Below, in pieces: positions 34,459-46,889 of a stretch of 64,000 bases of DNA. Made by a program: the position numbers and the translations under genes. The notes under the pieces were generated by a model. The model was not told the origin of the DNA. It ran no database searches and was given only the letters and a program-made list of their open reading frames with translations. Location of the stretch: assembly GCA_037176725.1 (NCBI GenBank), contig JAZBRS010000011.1, positions 3,162,001 to 3,226,000 on the forward strand. The letters are read 5' to 3'. How positions within the stretch are numbered: position 1 is the stretch's first letter; every line of letters begins with the position of its first letter. The DNA comes from Posidonia oceanica (lineage: Eukaryota; Streptophyta; Magnoliopsida; Alismatales; Posidoniaceae).

Positions 34459-36480
34459 TTTGATCCTAAGCCGTCGGATACTTTATACCGCGTTAACCGT
34501 TTTGAGCCGGTTAACTTTATCCCTCTTCTTGGGCGTGTCAGCTCTCTGGCTGTTCATTGCAACCCTTCCAGGATGGTCGAGAACGTTTGCCGTAGGTGGG
34601 GCTATGAGAAGGGAATGCCACTTGGGCGTCACGGGCAAGGGATCGCCAAGCCGGTTACTACCGAGGAACGCGAAAAGTTCCAAGGCCTGGGATATGAATG
34701 GCAACCCTGTGACGGTGAGCGCCTGAATTCAGTGAGGCGGAAGCTCGTGATCCCTCGAGATCTCACTAACTTCGTCAGCGCAGGTATTCTCGACCCGAAC
34801 ACGAGCCCAACAACAGCCCAGCCGGGACCATGCCAGAGCCCTGCACTGCCGACAGAGGAGTGGGTCTACATAGAGGACTGTTATTCTGATGAAGAGCAAC
34901 CTGGTACGGTTGTCCCAGCACAGTCCAAAGAAGAAGTTCAGATCAGCCCTGCAATCTCCCGGTCAATCTGCCTGGCCCTCCCTTGTCTTGATACAGTGGC
35001 AGATTCAGCATGGTCTGTGCCAGAAATGATGGTTTCATCTTCCGCAGCTTCACTAGTGCCTATGACGGCCATTTCAGCAGCTCCAGGATCACGAACGCCT
35101 CTGCAGGCGCCAACTGCCTGTCTGCCCATGGTTGCAGCCGTATCAGCACTGAGGTTACCTTTTCCAGGGGTGCAATCAGTCAGTTCAAGCGACGGCATGA
35201 CTCAGCCCACCTCATCAGTAGCTCCGCAAGCAAAGCAGGCGGCACCATCAGCCACACCGCCGTCAGCTTCAGCCGATCTAATGTTGTGGAAGACCCCTGC
35301 CGCTACTATAGAGAAACAACCACCATCACACATGGTTGCCGGCGCTTCATCCCTCAGAACGACCGTCCAACTCTTGGACCATCAGAAGAGTGCCTTTGCC
35401 TCCCCTCCAGCTGCAGCGCTATCCCTGTCGGCACCCCTGTCAGTGGCGTCTCTGACCAGCCTGTTCACCTCCCTGGTCCCTCCAGTGCCGCAGCCAGTCA
35501 CGCTAGGAGGGCAGTCAGCCAACCAGCTAGTAACAGAGCAGGTACCCAGCCCAGTGATATGTTTAGAAGCCAGAGCAGGCCCTGTAGGCGCAGGAACCAC
35601 TGGGCAGGATTCTGAAGAGGTTGCTTGTGCCTATTACGTCGACACACCCTCCGAAGACGAGGAAGGTGCGACTGCAGAAGCCCAGGTGGCTAACAAGCTT
35701 GAAGACTTGGAATTGCTCTTCCAGGAGCAACTCGGGGTGCTTGCTGAAGACGCCGCCGAGCAACACACACTGAAGAAAGGGAAAGCCGTGGCCACGGATC
35801 CCTCCCTGCTGCAACATCATCCCTCCATCATGGTCTTAGAAGAAGAACTGGAGGCAGTAATCACTAGACCAGATGAGTTAATCACTTCACAGCCTGAGGA
35901 TGGGTCTAGGTGGTTCGTGCAGCGCATGCCCTGCACAAGCGGCATAGCTGGCGACAGTGCACAGTTTCGTCGCCTAGGGAATGGTTGTCTGTCTCCAGCA
36001 CTCCCCACAAGTGCACCTGAAAACGCGGAGCCTGAGACAGTACAGACAGCAGCAGTAGCAGACAATGTAGTCCCAGTATTCCAGGCAGTCCCAGCAGTGA
36101 CAGTAGTGCCAGAGCAGTCAGAACAGACAGAGCAGCCAGATCAGTCAGCGGGAACATGGGCCACTAAAGCAGGTGTCACCCACCGAACCCACAAAAATAC
36201 TCGGGTGAGTGTGACTATCCTAAGGCGTCATCTGAATCAAGAGGCAGAACCTGTCCACTCCTTCGACATCACAGATCCTACATTTGAGAAGGAGATCCTC
36301 TCAGAACTTATTGCATGTGAGGAAGAGGGGGATTTAGGTGTAGATGAGAATGATGAATCGTCGCCCGAGTTCCAGCCATATGATGACGACCCGGAATGGC
36401 CCAACCTCCACGTTGAGGAGGAGACGGAGGTTATCAATGTTGGCACAACTGAAGATGTTAGAGAGGTTCGCATCAACGCC
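34459..36480 (+). pseudogene. Element B G-patch-like segment and variable linker of Pol
   Basis: After the stop at 34456 the same frame continues, with an ATG at 34573. A glycine-rich segment at about 34594-34700 (WGYEKGMPLGRHGQGI ... GLGYEW) fits a G-patch, an RNA-binding module known in Tat/Ogre Pol. Then follow about 550 residues rich in Ala, Ser, Pro and Thr with little conservation against element A, ending in an acidic stretch (FDITDPTFEKEIL, then EEETEV) shared with A. The linker is probably disordered. It is open all the way into RT. Confidence 0.78.
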
Positions 36481-37425
36481 CTATTGCCACTCCAAGCCAG
36501 AGCAGAGTTCATTGCATTCCTTATGGAATATACAGACATCTTCGCCTGGAGCTATGAAGACATGGTCGGCCTTGATGTCGAGATCGTGGTGCACAACTTG
36601 CCTTTAAATCCATACGCGAAACCAGTAAAGCAGAAGCCCCGAAAGTGGCGACCACAATGGCTGCTCAAAATCAAGGAGGAAATCATGAAGCAGCACAGCG
36701 TTGGCTTTCTCAAGGTCGTCCTCTACCTAGAGTGGCTTGCGAATATCGTGCCAGTGCCCAAGAAGGATGGCCGAGTCCGAATTTGTATCGACTACAGGGA
36801 CCTGAACAAGGCGAGTCCCAAGGACGACTTCCCATTGCCTCATATCGAAGTCCTAGTCGACAACACTGCAGGCCATAAGATGCTATCTTTTATGGACGGC
36901 TTCTCCAGCTACAATCAGATCAGAATGGCGGAAGAGGACATGGAGAAGACCTCATTTACCACCCCCTGGGGAGTCTTTTGCTATCAGGTCATGCCATTTG
37001 GGCTCAAGAATGCCGGAGCAACATACCAGAGGGCGATGACAGCCTTATTCCACGACCTCATGCACCAAGAAGTCGAGGTCTACATGGACGACATCATTGC
37101 CAAATCTAGGGAGCCCGAGGGTCATCTTATCTGCCTCAAGAAACTCTTTGATCGCCTAAGGAAATACAAGCTTCGCCTTAACCCCAGTAAATGTGTGTTC
37201 GGGGTATCGTCCGGCAAGCTATTGGGCTATATCGTCAGCCAGAGGGGGATTGAAGTCGACCCAAGTAAGGCTAAAGCCATTGTGGATATGCCACCCCCTA
37301 AGACTGAGAAAGAAGTCAGAGGTCTGCTGGGGCACCTACAGTTCATCAGCCGGTTCATAGCGCAACTCACTCCTATTTGTGAACTAATCTTTAAACTCCT
37401 AAAGAAGAACGCACGGATCAACTAG
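36481..37425 (+). pseudogene. Element B reverse transcriptase
   Basis: RT of the Ty3/gypsy Tat type in frame with protease. Blocks: KPVKQKPRKWRP, VPKKDGRVRICIDYRDLN, FMDGFSSYNQIRMAEEDMEK, GVFCYQVMPFGLKNAGATYQRAM and YMDD at 37081-37092, then the LGYIVSQRGIEVDP thumb/connection segment. All key residues look intact. The stop at 37423 is TGG to TAG in a CTGG context (element A still has TGG), separating RT from RNase H. Confidence 0.95.
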
Positions 37426-37970
37426 AGCGAGGAGTGCCAGGCCGCATTCGACAAGATTAAGCAGCTCCTAATCAAGCCTCCTGTCCTGATCTCTCCTGTG
37501 CCAGGGAGACCGTTGATTCTCTATCTTTCTACCACACAGCATTCCATGGGTGCCGTCCTGGGCCAACATGATGAGACCGGTAGAAAGGAGCGCGCCATTT
37601 ACTACCTGAGCAAGAAGTTTAATGAATGCGAAGCCAGATACAGTACAATGGAGAAGACCTGCCTATCCCTTGTCTGGGCTGCACAAAAACTAAGGCATTA
37701 CATGATGGCACACCCAGTTCAGCTCTTATGTCGACATGATCCAATCAAATACCTTTTTCAAAAGCCGGCTATGGTAGGCAGATATGTTAAGTGGCAGGTG
37801 TTGTTGTCACAGTATGACATCACCTTCGTCACACAGAAATCAATGAAGGGGCAAGCGATGGCAGATCATCTAGCTGACTTCCCTTTACCTGAGTACCAGC
37901 CTTTGCAAACACAGTTCCCTGATGAAGACATCCTGTTCGCCATGGAGGATTCAGAGCAGAAAAATCCTGA
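37426..37970 (+). CDS. Element B RNase H (gypsy type), 5' part of the frame 37426-39708
   Basis: Begins after the stop at 37423 in the same frame; first ATG at 37498. It shows LYLSTTQHSMGAVLGQHD with the first catalytic Asp-equivalent region, the ARYSTMEKTCLSLVWAAQKLRHY block, and the connection to the next domain (DHLADFPLPEYQP). In an active element this would be part of one Gag-Pol polyprotein, so the ATG at 37498 is not a real start. The reading frame from here to 39708 has no stop. Confidence 0.88.
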
Positions 37971-38640
37971 AGATGAGTTACAGTGGCATCTGTACTTCGA
38001 TAGTGCGGTCAATAGAAGGGGCAGAGGCATCGGCGCTATCCTATCAACGCTGTGGGGAGTTCTCATCCCCTTTGCAAGGAAGATGATATTCCCTTGCGCC
38101 AACAATGAAGCGGAGTATGAAGCCTGCCTTCTGGGACTGCAAGTCGCACTCGAGCACGATGTGCGCAAGCTGCATGTGCACGGAGATGCGATGCTGGTCA
38201 TATCCCAGGTTAACGGCGACTGGAAGACTAAGGACCCTAAGCTGGTACCTTACCATGAATGCCTGCTGAAGCTGATAGGAGAGTTTGAAGACATCCGCTT
38301 CACTTACATGAATAGGGCCAAGAACGCCTATGCAGATGCTTTGGCAACCCTTGCATCTTGGCTATCCATACCCGAAGGCCGTGCAGTGGACGTATCAGTC
38401 TCTCGTGTGGAACAGCCTGCACACTGCATGACTATCGAGGAGGCGTGTCCAGCAGAAGAGCTCCCCTGGTACCACGACATTAAAGTCTTCCTTGAATCCG
38501 GTAGCCCTCCACCCGGCGCCTCAGCCACAGACAGAAAAACTCTGGCGCATCTGGCATCAAAGTATGTGATAGGGGCAGGCCATTTGTATAGAAGATCCTA
38601 CAACCAGATGCTCCTGCGCTGCGTAAACAAGAAGGAGGCT
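37971..38640 (+). CDS. Element B second (archaeal-like) RNase H
   Basis: Starts near 37983 with WHLYFDSAVNRRGRGIG. NNEAEYEACLLGL supplies the catalytic Glu, HGDAMLVISQVNGDW the next Asp, and the domain closes with AKNAYADALATLAS near 38350. The presence of this extra domain between RNase H and integrase defines the Tat lineage. A less conserved linker to integrase follows. Open throughout; part of the Pol polyprotein, not a separate gene. Confidence 0.93.
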
Positions 38641-39708
38641 GACACACTTATGCTCCAAGTCCATGCAGGGACCTGCGGTCCTCACATGAATGGTGTGCTG
38701 CTGACAAAGAAGATTATGCTCCAAGGTTACTTCTGGTCAACCATGGAGGCAGACTACTGCCAATTTGTGCGCAAGTGCCACAACTGCCAGATCCATGGGA
38801 ACTTCATACACGCGCCCCCGCAAGAACTGCACAGCATGTCTTCGCCTTGGCCTTTCTCCACCTGGGGGATCGATGTCATTGGCGCCATACACCCACCAGC
38901 TTCCAACGATCATCGCTACATTCTGGTGGCGATCGACTACTTCACCAAGTGGGTGGAAGCGGCCTCCTACAAAACGGTAACTGCCGTGGCCACCGAAAAG
39001 TTTATCAGAAATAATATCATAGCCCGGTATGGGGTCCCGCACGCGCTTATCTCTGATAACGGCACAAATTTCATTGCCAAGAGGATCGAAGACTACCTAC
39101 AAGGCTTCCACATCAAGCATCACCGATCCTCGCCTTATAGGCCACAGATGAATGGTGCGGTAGAGTCTGCCAACAAGAACCTTGTTAAAATCATGAAAAA
39201 GATGGCAGAAACCCACAAGGACTGGCATAACAAGCTTCCGTACGCACTCTGGGCGTACAGGACGTCAATCCGAACCTCAACAGGGGCAACCCCGTATTCT
39301 CTAGTATACGGCATGGAGGCAGTGCTGCCTGTTGAAGTAGAGATCCCCTCACTACGGGTCCTACGAGAAGTCGAGCTGGAAGAAGCAGAATGGGTCGAAG
39401 ACCGTCGCCTCCAGTTAAACCTGATTGATGAGCATAGGCTGCAAGCCATACATCATGCTCAGTGCTACCAGAAGCGCTCGGTCAGAGCATACCTGAAGAA
39501 GGTTAGGCCCAGAAGCTTCAATCCAGGGGATATGGTCCTCCGAGCCATCCATCTCCCCGACGGCCGAGGGAAATTCCGGCCCAACTGGCGTGGCGCCTTC
39601 CTAATCAAGCGGATCTTCTCCGGCGGCGCAGCAGTCCTTGAGGACATGGATCAGGTCGAGCAGTCTGAGCCGGTCAACTCATGCTACCTCAAGCAGTACT
39701 ACCAGTAG
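38641..39708 (+). CDS. Element B integrase
   Basis: The zinc-binding start has His in HAGTCGPH (near 38659) and Cys in KCHNCQ (near 38772). The core has catalytic Asp at 38872-38874 (GIDVIG), Asp at 39055-39057 (SDNGTNF) and Glu at 39163-39165 (NGAVES); 35 residues separate the second Asp and the Glu, the canonical D,D(35)E spacing. The GATPYSLVYGMEAVLPVEVEIPS block and a C-terminal part rich in basic and aromatic residues end at CYLKQYYQ and the stop at 39706-39708. All key residues are intact. Integrase inserts the cDNA; the 5-bp TSDs fit. Confidence 0.95.
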   Translation, partial: DTLMLQVHAGTCGPHMNGVLLTKKIMLQGYFWSTMEADYCQFVRKCHNCQIHGNFIHAPPQELHSMSSPWPFSTWGIDVIGAIHPPASNDHRYILVAIDYFTKWVEAASYKTVTAVATEKFIRNNIIARYGVPHALISDNGTNFIAKRIEDYLQGFHIKHHRSSPYRPQMNGAVESANKNLVKIMKKMAETHKDWHNKLPYALWAYRTSIRTSTGATPYSLVYGMEAVLPVEVEIPSLRVLREVELEEAEWVEDRRLQLNLIDEHRLQAIHHAQCYQKRSVRAYLKKVRPRSFNPGDMVLRAIHLPDGRGKFRPNWRGAFLIKRIFSGGAAVLEDMDQVEQSEPVNSCYLKQYYQ

Positions 39709-40976
39709 CCTGCTGCCGCCTTGCACACCTTTCCCTTCATGCCTCTTGCATTCCTTCTTTCCCTTGCATTTTAGGTTAGTTTACTTTTCAGCAAGAAGTT
39801 GTAAGTGCACTATATGCATCGCTATCATAGGCCCGATGATGAAAATCGGAGATGCTTGCCTGCTCTGGAAGAAGTACCCTCTACCTCACCTGACACTACT
39901 TCGATATCCTAACCAATGAGGGAGCCACCATCCAAGGAGGATAGACAAAATGTCTAAACTCTTCCAAGACCTACGCCTCAAGAGAAAAAAAACAATCCTA
40001 GGATGTGAGAGAGTGTGAGAAAGACCCGCATGCCTTAGCCTAGCCCCCACAGAAAACTAGAAGGCAAAGACAGGAGTTAACCCTGGAGATAGAGGTGTGT
40101 AGTACAGCCTCGTCCCTCCAACTTGCCTTGGGGAGGATCCACATTCACGCCTACAAATCCACAAGCTATGCAAAGCCTAGCCCCTTCGGCCTCAGAACCA
40201 GGCGCCCATTACCTCTAAGCCTGGGACAGCGGAAGCTTGCAAAAGAAAAAAAAAGAAAGAGAAGGAAAGAAAAAGCAAAGCAAAAAAAAAAAAGGAGAAA
40301 GAAAGAAAGAAGAAAGAAAGCAAAAAAAAAAAAAGAGAGAGCAAAAATAAAAGAAAAAAAAAGCAACTCCAAAAAGAAAAGAAAAGCAACATGATTCCGT
40401 CTCTTAGGAGGAACCAAATTTGCGCCTGGGAAATACATAAATCCTATGTGGCCCAACCACTTATCCCAGCCACTACCAGACACCCATCTTCCCCCCAGGC
40501 TAGGGATAGGTGAAAATACTACACACCTATGTGGGAGCAAAAAAAAAGGAGACGAGAAAAAATGGAAAGAGTAGGTGTAGCTCTTTGAGAGTTTGGCATG
40601 GAGCCCGTCCTCACTACGCCACCATCCAAGCACCCATAACACCCTTTCCAGAGCGCCACCAACAGTTAGGAATCCGAGTAGAGTCTGGTGAGTCAGAGAC
40701 CGCTCCTTCCTTTGCAGCAGGCATCAAGCACTTTGTATGCTGAGGGCGATAGATTTAGCATAGAGCATGCATGCATCTATTCACAATCAAATCATCACCA
40801 CCCCCTTTCCTCCCACTCTGCAAGGCTCGGCCCAGCACTAGGACAGTACTTCTGCCAAGGCAGGTTGACCGCCTCCAAGCTTTAGATCAGCTAATCACTG
40901 CCAGTCCAGCAGCCCAGAGAAGGCATCAACAGCCAAAGACAGGGCGGCCACTCCAGAGGTAGCAGGACAACCTTGG
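39709..40976 (+). other. Element B untranslated region after integrase, left of insertion E
   Basis: Noncoding. Shares ordered blocks with 5508-6600 of element A, including the region around 39825-39930 and 40588-40707. Contains a long purine tract at 40221-40393. Continues after insertion E at 46890. Confidence 0.65.
40221..40393 (+). repeat. Purine (A/G) tract in element B
   Basis: About 170 bp of nearly pure A and G with rare C, built from AAAGAAAG and A-runs. It is far from the true PPT (50764). It may be simple-sequence growth or a second plus-strand primer site. Confidence 0.8.
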
Positions 40977-40981
40977 CACCC
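40977..40981. repeat. Left target-site duplication of solo LTR E (CACCC)
   Basis: CACCC at 40977-40981 is repeated at 46885-46889. Confidence 0.92.
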
Positions 40982-43900
40982 TGTAGCGATCCCGATCGGA
41001 ATCAGGCTCGCTATATATAGCGGCGATTGGATCCGAGGAAGAGGCTCAACTCGAAAACACTTAAAATCGAGGAGAAAAAGGAAAGATAAGACAAATCAGA
41101 GTCGCCACCACGTCTATTAATGGAAGACGAGGAAAACCGGGGTAATGCGTGAATTAACGCGCAAAACCGAGCAATAAATGCAAAGCAAAGCAATGCAAAG
41201 GAAAACAAATGCAAGCAAATGCAAATGAGATGACTCTAGCCTAGGATAAGGGCAGTACGGTCATTGCGGGCCAGAAGACAGGGTAAGGACTCCTGTTACG
41301 TGCGGGGAAGGTATTAGGCACCCCCGACACGCCCGAGAATCGGTCTTTCTAGGCTTACGCTCGCATACGCAGGGAAATGCAGGATTGAATGCCTATGTGC
41401 CTATAAATGCCTGAATGAATGCTCAAGGTGTGCTCTAAGTGGGAAGAAACAAAGCAAGGAAGTAGACGTGCTCTCTAAGTGCTCAGCTGCGCTGTCTGTG
41501 TTCCAAATTAGGCGAAACCTAGCTCGTGAGAACTCCAGGCAGTAAGCATCACAGCCCTATATGCAAATGCAGGCGAGAAAGCAAAACGACGGGGAAACCA
41601 TGCAATGCAATCAACATGCAAGGGAAAACGGCGTAAAACACGCAAAACTAGACGAGAAAAGAGTGACGCACGCAAAATGAAGCAAAAGGACAAAATCGGC
41701 ACGCAAAATAAGCGAGAAAGCAAGGCAGCACGCAAAACGAGACAAGGAAGCAAAGAAGCACGCAAAACGGTGCAAAAACGAGAGCGACATGCGAAACAAG
41801 CGAGAAAGCAAGGCAGCGCGCAAAACAAGACAAGAGAGCAGGAAGGTACGCAAAACGGGACGAGAAAACAGAAAGGCACGCAAAACGGAGCGAAAGAATA
41901 AAACCGGTACGCAAAACGAGCGAGAAAGCAAGGCAGCGCGCAAAACAAGGCAGGAAAACAGGAGGGCACGCAAAGTGGTGCCAAAACGAGGGCGGGCACG
42001 CGAAATGGTGCCAAAACAGCGAAGCAAAAACCTCGGAAAAACCATGCGAATGCAAGAATGCAGGAAAAGATTAGAAGAGGCCAAAGGGGAGGCGAAACAA
42101 CGCGTGTGTAAGAACAGACGTTGTTTGGGACCACTCAGGGTAGGCGTGAAGACCTACGGAGGGGAGAGTGTGCAAACGGAGGGATTACCACCTCTTTGCG
42201 ACTGTTTCCCACTAAACCGTTCCACGGTGTGTCTCGCATGCTGCCCAAAGCTCGCGATGCGATCGGATCGTGGAAAAGGGGGAAAAAAGTCACATTAAGT
42301 GGCAAATCCAGAAAAAACACAACACAAAATACACGGAGAAACGCGAAGCGAGGATTTGAGGATACAAGCAGAAAGGGGAAGCCTTATTCTACATGCTCAA
42401 AGAGTCAGAAAGCGAAAACAAGAAAAATTATGCAAATGGCATGCAAATGAATGCAATGCAGGGGTTCAGGAGGACATACCTGGAAATCCGGGAGCCTGAT
42501 CTGAAATCTGTTTGGTCCATGCTGAAGAGCGCTTCGCTGCGGTCGCCTGGGCAGCTTACTTGAGAAGATCCAACGGCCGGATTGGAAGATAACGCAGCTT
42601 CAAGGCAGAAGGGCCAGAACAGGGGAGAAGAACAGATCTAGGTGTTCAAGAGGTCCTAGGGATGTGCAAAAAGGTCCTCCCAGGTGAAGGGGAGCTAAAA
42701 GTACTTAGTGTGTGCAAGAAGATGCTAGAATGCAAGACTAGATGAGTGCAGGATGCATGCAAAAGCAAGAAAAAGCAATGATAAGAAACTGAAAGAACCA
42801 GGAGTTCTGAAAGCATTTTGGAAAAGAAGGGGGCTAAAAATGCAAATTTTCCAGAAAACAGGGGTTCACAGGAAAGGGTTTTGAAAACAGGAGAGGGCTG
42901 GGCTTCATTTTGCAAAAAACTAGGCTCGGGAAGTTGTTTTAAAAAGAGGGTATGCTTTAGGAGAGGTTTTGAAAGCAGAAAGGGATCAGAAAGCAATTTT
43001 GGAAAAATTGGGGTCTAAAATGCAAATTTTCCAGAAAACAAGGTTCTGGGGAGTCTGGGAATACTAGTGGAGGGTCTGCATGAAATTTGGTAAGCATAGG
43101 AGCTAAGATGCAACCTAGGGGCAAAATGGTCTTTTCACATGATTTTTCAAAAGATGCAAGGACCTATGTGTGATTTTTAAATCATGCAGGGGCTAAAAAT
43201 GCAATTTAGTATGGAAAACATGCTCTGAAAATCAGGGAACAGGACCACAGTGCAATTTTCAAAAAGAACAGGGTCAAAAATGCAATGCAGTATGCTAAAA
43301 ATGCATGCATGAGTTACTGTCCATTTAAAATGGACCTAAATGCAAATATGCAAAACTAGAAGGCAAAATATGCAATGCAGTATGCAAAAATCATAAATGA
43401 AACCTAGGTTACTACAGTGCATGGGCTTAAGTGCAAAATCAGAGAAATGTAAGGGGCCAGAATGCAATGTGATATGGTAAAATGCAAGTAAATAAATGAA
43501 CTGATTTAGTGCAGGACTTAAGTGCAAAAATTGAAAACAGAGGGACTAAACTACAAAATTAAATAACAGCACAGCATAGTAAATGGACCAAATTGCAAAT
43601 ACTGAAAACCATAAACAGATTATGCAATTTAATATGATTTTGATTTAAAAACACAGCAGATTAAATGAAATAAGGACTGGAATGTAAAATGACGGAAACT
43701 TAAACCAAATATGCAATATTTACTTAAAAACTTTAGCTAGAATAAAATAAACGCACAGTAACTGGTCGACGGCGACGAGTACTGTAGCGGAACGCCGGCA
43801 GTACTCGTGGCCGCCGATAGGGGAAGCTGAGGAGGCGCGGGAGGGCGGAGAACGACGTCGGCGATCGTGCGGGGCTCCGGGGGTCGACTGGAGCTCGCTC

Positions 43901-46884
43901 TGTTGGTCGGAGTGTCCGGAGGAAGAGCAGCCGGCGCCGGAGAAGGAGAACTATCCAGCGAGTCGAGGACGGAGCAGGAGGACCGGAAAGCCTATTCTAA
44001 AGGCTGGGGAAGCAAGAGAAGAAGAAGAGGAAGCTAAGGGAAGCAATGGTTACCTTTTTCCGCGCCTGAGCCGTTCCCCCGACGTCAGTGGTTCCAGAGG
44101 TCGCCGGTGGAGGCCGTCCGGTCGCTGCGGACGTCGCCGGCTGCTCGCGAAGATTGGAATCGCTTCAGAACGTCCCTCCGGTGCTTCCTGATCGACCGGA
44201 CTGAAGCTCTACAGCCCAGGTGAGGTTTCGGCTCTTTTGGGTTCAGAGGATGCTGCCGGAGGTCGGGGGAGGTGTCTGCTGCTCGTCGGCTTGGATGGAG
44301 CCCTCCGGGAGGTTGCTGGAAGTTCGGCGAGTGAGGTTGGATGCTCGGAGAGGGTTTCTGGAGAGCGTGGAGTGGAATTGGAGCTGGGTCGAAATTCTGG
44401 TCAGTGAGAGGCTGAGGTGTTTGTTGTGTTGTTTGGGATCTGTGGTGAGAGTTAGGGCTGGAGGTCTGGGGCTCTGGAAAGGTGGAATGCAGGTGAATGT
44501 CTGGGTGGATTTTGGTGGGACCTGGTGGACGGGAGTGAAGGGAATTCTGGAGGGATCTGAGTTGAGGCTTGCAGTTGGAGTGTCGGGTGATCAGAGGTGG
44601 TTTGGGTGGTGGAATAGCCGGGGGATGGTGAAGGGAACTGGCTGTGTGTTGGGTGAAGTTGGGGGAGCAATTGGGAGAAAGATGGGGGTCTGAAGTGGTA
44701 CTGGGGGATTGGAAAAGAAAGAAGGACGCTTACTGAAATTTTCAGAGAAGAAAAGAGGAGGACTGGGTGGGGGGATTGGGCTCTGATGAGGGCTTCTCTC
44801 CGGGATGTCGAAGACTCACAAACACTCTCTTCTCCTCTCTCTTTTCTCTGGAATTGAAAGAAATGCAGAGGATAAGGAAGGTCGCACAGGTGGAAGGAAA
44901 ATCCGGATTTTGGTCTCTCTCTGGGTTTACTCTGATTGCTCTGGATTGCTCACTCAGGCTCGCTCACACTGGCACCCTCACACTTGCACCACCACCATCG
45001 AAAGGAAGGAGCGCGAGGCTTATATCCGGAGCTGCTACTGCTGGGCGCGAGCTGGGAATTCAAACTCGGCCGGCGATTACTGCAGCAGAGGAGACGGGGC
45101 GACCGGCTCCAGATTTGGTGCTGAGATGAGGAGACGGCGGGCTGCTGTAGACCGAAGTGACGGAGCTTCAAAATTCAAATGGAAGGAGGGAATGGCAGCC
45201 GGCCGTCGCGGGAAGAATCTGCAGAAGAAGTTTGCAGAAGGAGAAGGAGGGAGATGGAGTGCGCGGGTCGGACTGCTGCGGGCCGAGAAAAAGGAAGAAA
45301 AAAAGAAAAAAAAGAAGAAACGGGCCGGGTTGAGCCCAGTAAGGAAAGAAAGAAAGAAAGAAGGAAGAAAGAAAGAGAGGGTAGAATGGGGAAACAAAAT
45401 AGGTAAAAATAAACTAAAAATAAGTAAAAATATTAGAAGAGTTTTGCTGTAGGTTAGGATTTTAATTAAGATTTTTAATGGTTATTTTGAGTTGATTAAT
45501 GTGTTTTGGGCTTGATTAGGGTTTTAGGGTTTTGGTTTTGCTTTTAATTGGTTTTCACTTGATTAAATGTTTGTTAATCCCTTTTTTAAATTATTTTAAA
45601 AATTGTATTTCCCTTGTTGGACATTTAGGATACTGATTAGGATTTTTTAGGATTTAATTTCGTATTAATCAGGATTGGTTTTAAGTTTTAGGGTTTCTTC
45701 CTCTTAAGTCTTTCAAGTTATGTTTTGATTTTTATATTTGTTGATTTTTCTTGAAGTTTTTAGTTGGATTTTTCTGATTTGATAGGGTGTTTTTTAGGTC
45801 TTTCAGATGTGTTTTTCTTTTCTTTTTTAATTAAGTTTTTAACTTGTTTTTCTTATGTTTACTAGGTTAAGTCTTTTGCCTTCTTTAATTACTTGTTTTA
45901 GTATTTGATTTTTTAATTCTTCTTTTTGGATTTGTTTTTTAATTCTTCTGATGGGTTTTTACCTTTGGTGGGTTTTGATTTTATTTTAGCTTTTTCCTTG
46001 ATTTTTCAGTGTTTCCTTTTGATTTGTTTTGCATTTTTTAGTTTGCATGCTTGGTTTTCTTTTTAGCTTGCTTAAGTTAAGTTTAAGTTGTTAATTGCTT
46101 GTTTAACATTTTTTAATTGTTTTTCTTAGGGTTCTGATTTGTTCCTTTTATGTTTTGAGGTTTTGCAGATTTTTATGGGTTTTTGTGGATTTTTGCAAAA
46201 GGGAGCAAAGGAAAAGAGAAGGAGGAAAGAAATGGAAAAAAGAGAGAGATAAAAGGAAAAAAGATAGGTTGGAGGAAAATGATTTTTTAAAAATTCAGAA
46301 AAAGTGTTAAAAATAAAGTAAAAATAGGGATAAGATAGAGGAAGGATAGAAGCACAGAGGGGGCCCACAGCCAGACCAGAAAAAGGATGAGAAAGGGATG
46401 AAAAGAGAGATGATAATCAGGAGAGAGAGAGGAGAGAGAAAATGATAATCCCGGAGAGAGAAAAGGATAATTTGGGTGAAAGAGGGTCTTAATGGTCTTG
46501 GAATGTGGTGGAAATTGGTGAGTGGGTAGTCTAGGGTTTGGAGTGTTGGGTCTGTGGTTTTGGTCCGATTCTAAGGAGGTCTTGGAGGGGCTTCAAGGTG
46601 TAGAAGAAGGGTAGTTTCTCCTAAGTTTTCTAGGGTTTTCAAGGATGGGTTGGGTTTGGAAATTCCTAGGTTTTTGGGTAGGTTTGTTGAGTGGGTAGTG
46701 GTGGGTTCTCCTATGGATTTTGGTTAGGTTTTGAGGTTGGGAAGGGAGGTAAAGGTTTAGGTCAAAATGGGCTGATTTTTGGAGGGGAGAGAGGAGGATT
46801 AGGGTTAGGGTTTGGTTGGGGTTTGATCCAGCAATTACCAGGAGGGCTCCAAGGGTCCAAGCCTGCCAAGATGGGGTGTCAACA
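40982..46884 (-). mobile_element. E: solo LTR on the minus strand (5903 bp), same family as D
   Basis: Read on the minus strand it starts TGTTGACACCCCATCTTGG at 46884 and ends GGGATCGCTACA at 40982, flanked by CACCC. It has no internal region. The order of parts is that of D in reverse: CT tract near 46380-46470, AT-rich tract 45420-46140, pyrimidine tract and GC island 43760-45400, AGGTCC-motif part 42800-43750, conserved block 42475-42610, 30-bp repeats 41650-42030, and GGTGCCTAATACCTTCC block near 41310. Small differences and indels from D throughout suggest the two are separate, not very recent copies. Confidence 0.95.
41650..42030 (-). repeat. 30-bp type tandem repeats in LTR E
   Basis: Complement of the GCACCGTTTTGCGTGC unit found in B, D and F, here more degenerate (ACGCAAAACGAGCGAGAAAG variants on the plus strand). 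Produces overlapping open frames on both strands. Confidence 0.8.
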
Positions 46885-46889
46885 CACCC
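46885..46889. repeat. Right target-site duplication of solo LTR E (CACCC)
   Basis: Exact copy of 40977-40981. Confidence 0.92.

Noticed and set aside
30915..39708. Integrated plant pararetrovirus (caulimovirid)
   Set aside because: Integrase with D,D(35)E, LTRs, PBS, PPT and 5-bp TSDs are present and no movement protein is seen; this is a Ty3/gypsy retrotransposon.
40095..40394. Lys/Glu-rich ORF
   Set aside because: Translation of the purine tract only.
44220..44693. Plus-strand 157-codon ORF as a gene
   Set aside because: It lies in the GC island of the minus-strand solo LTR E and is Gly/Trp-rich with no homologue in D.
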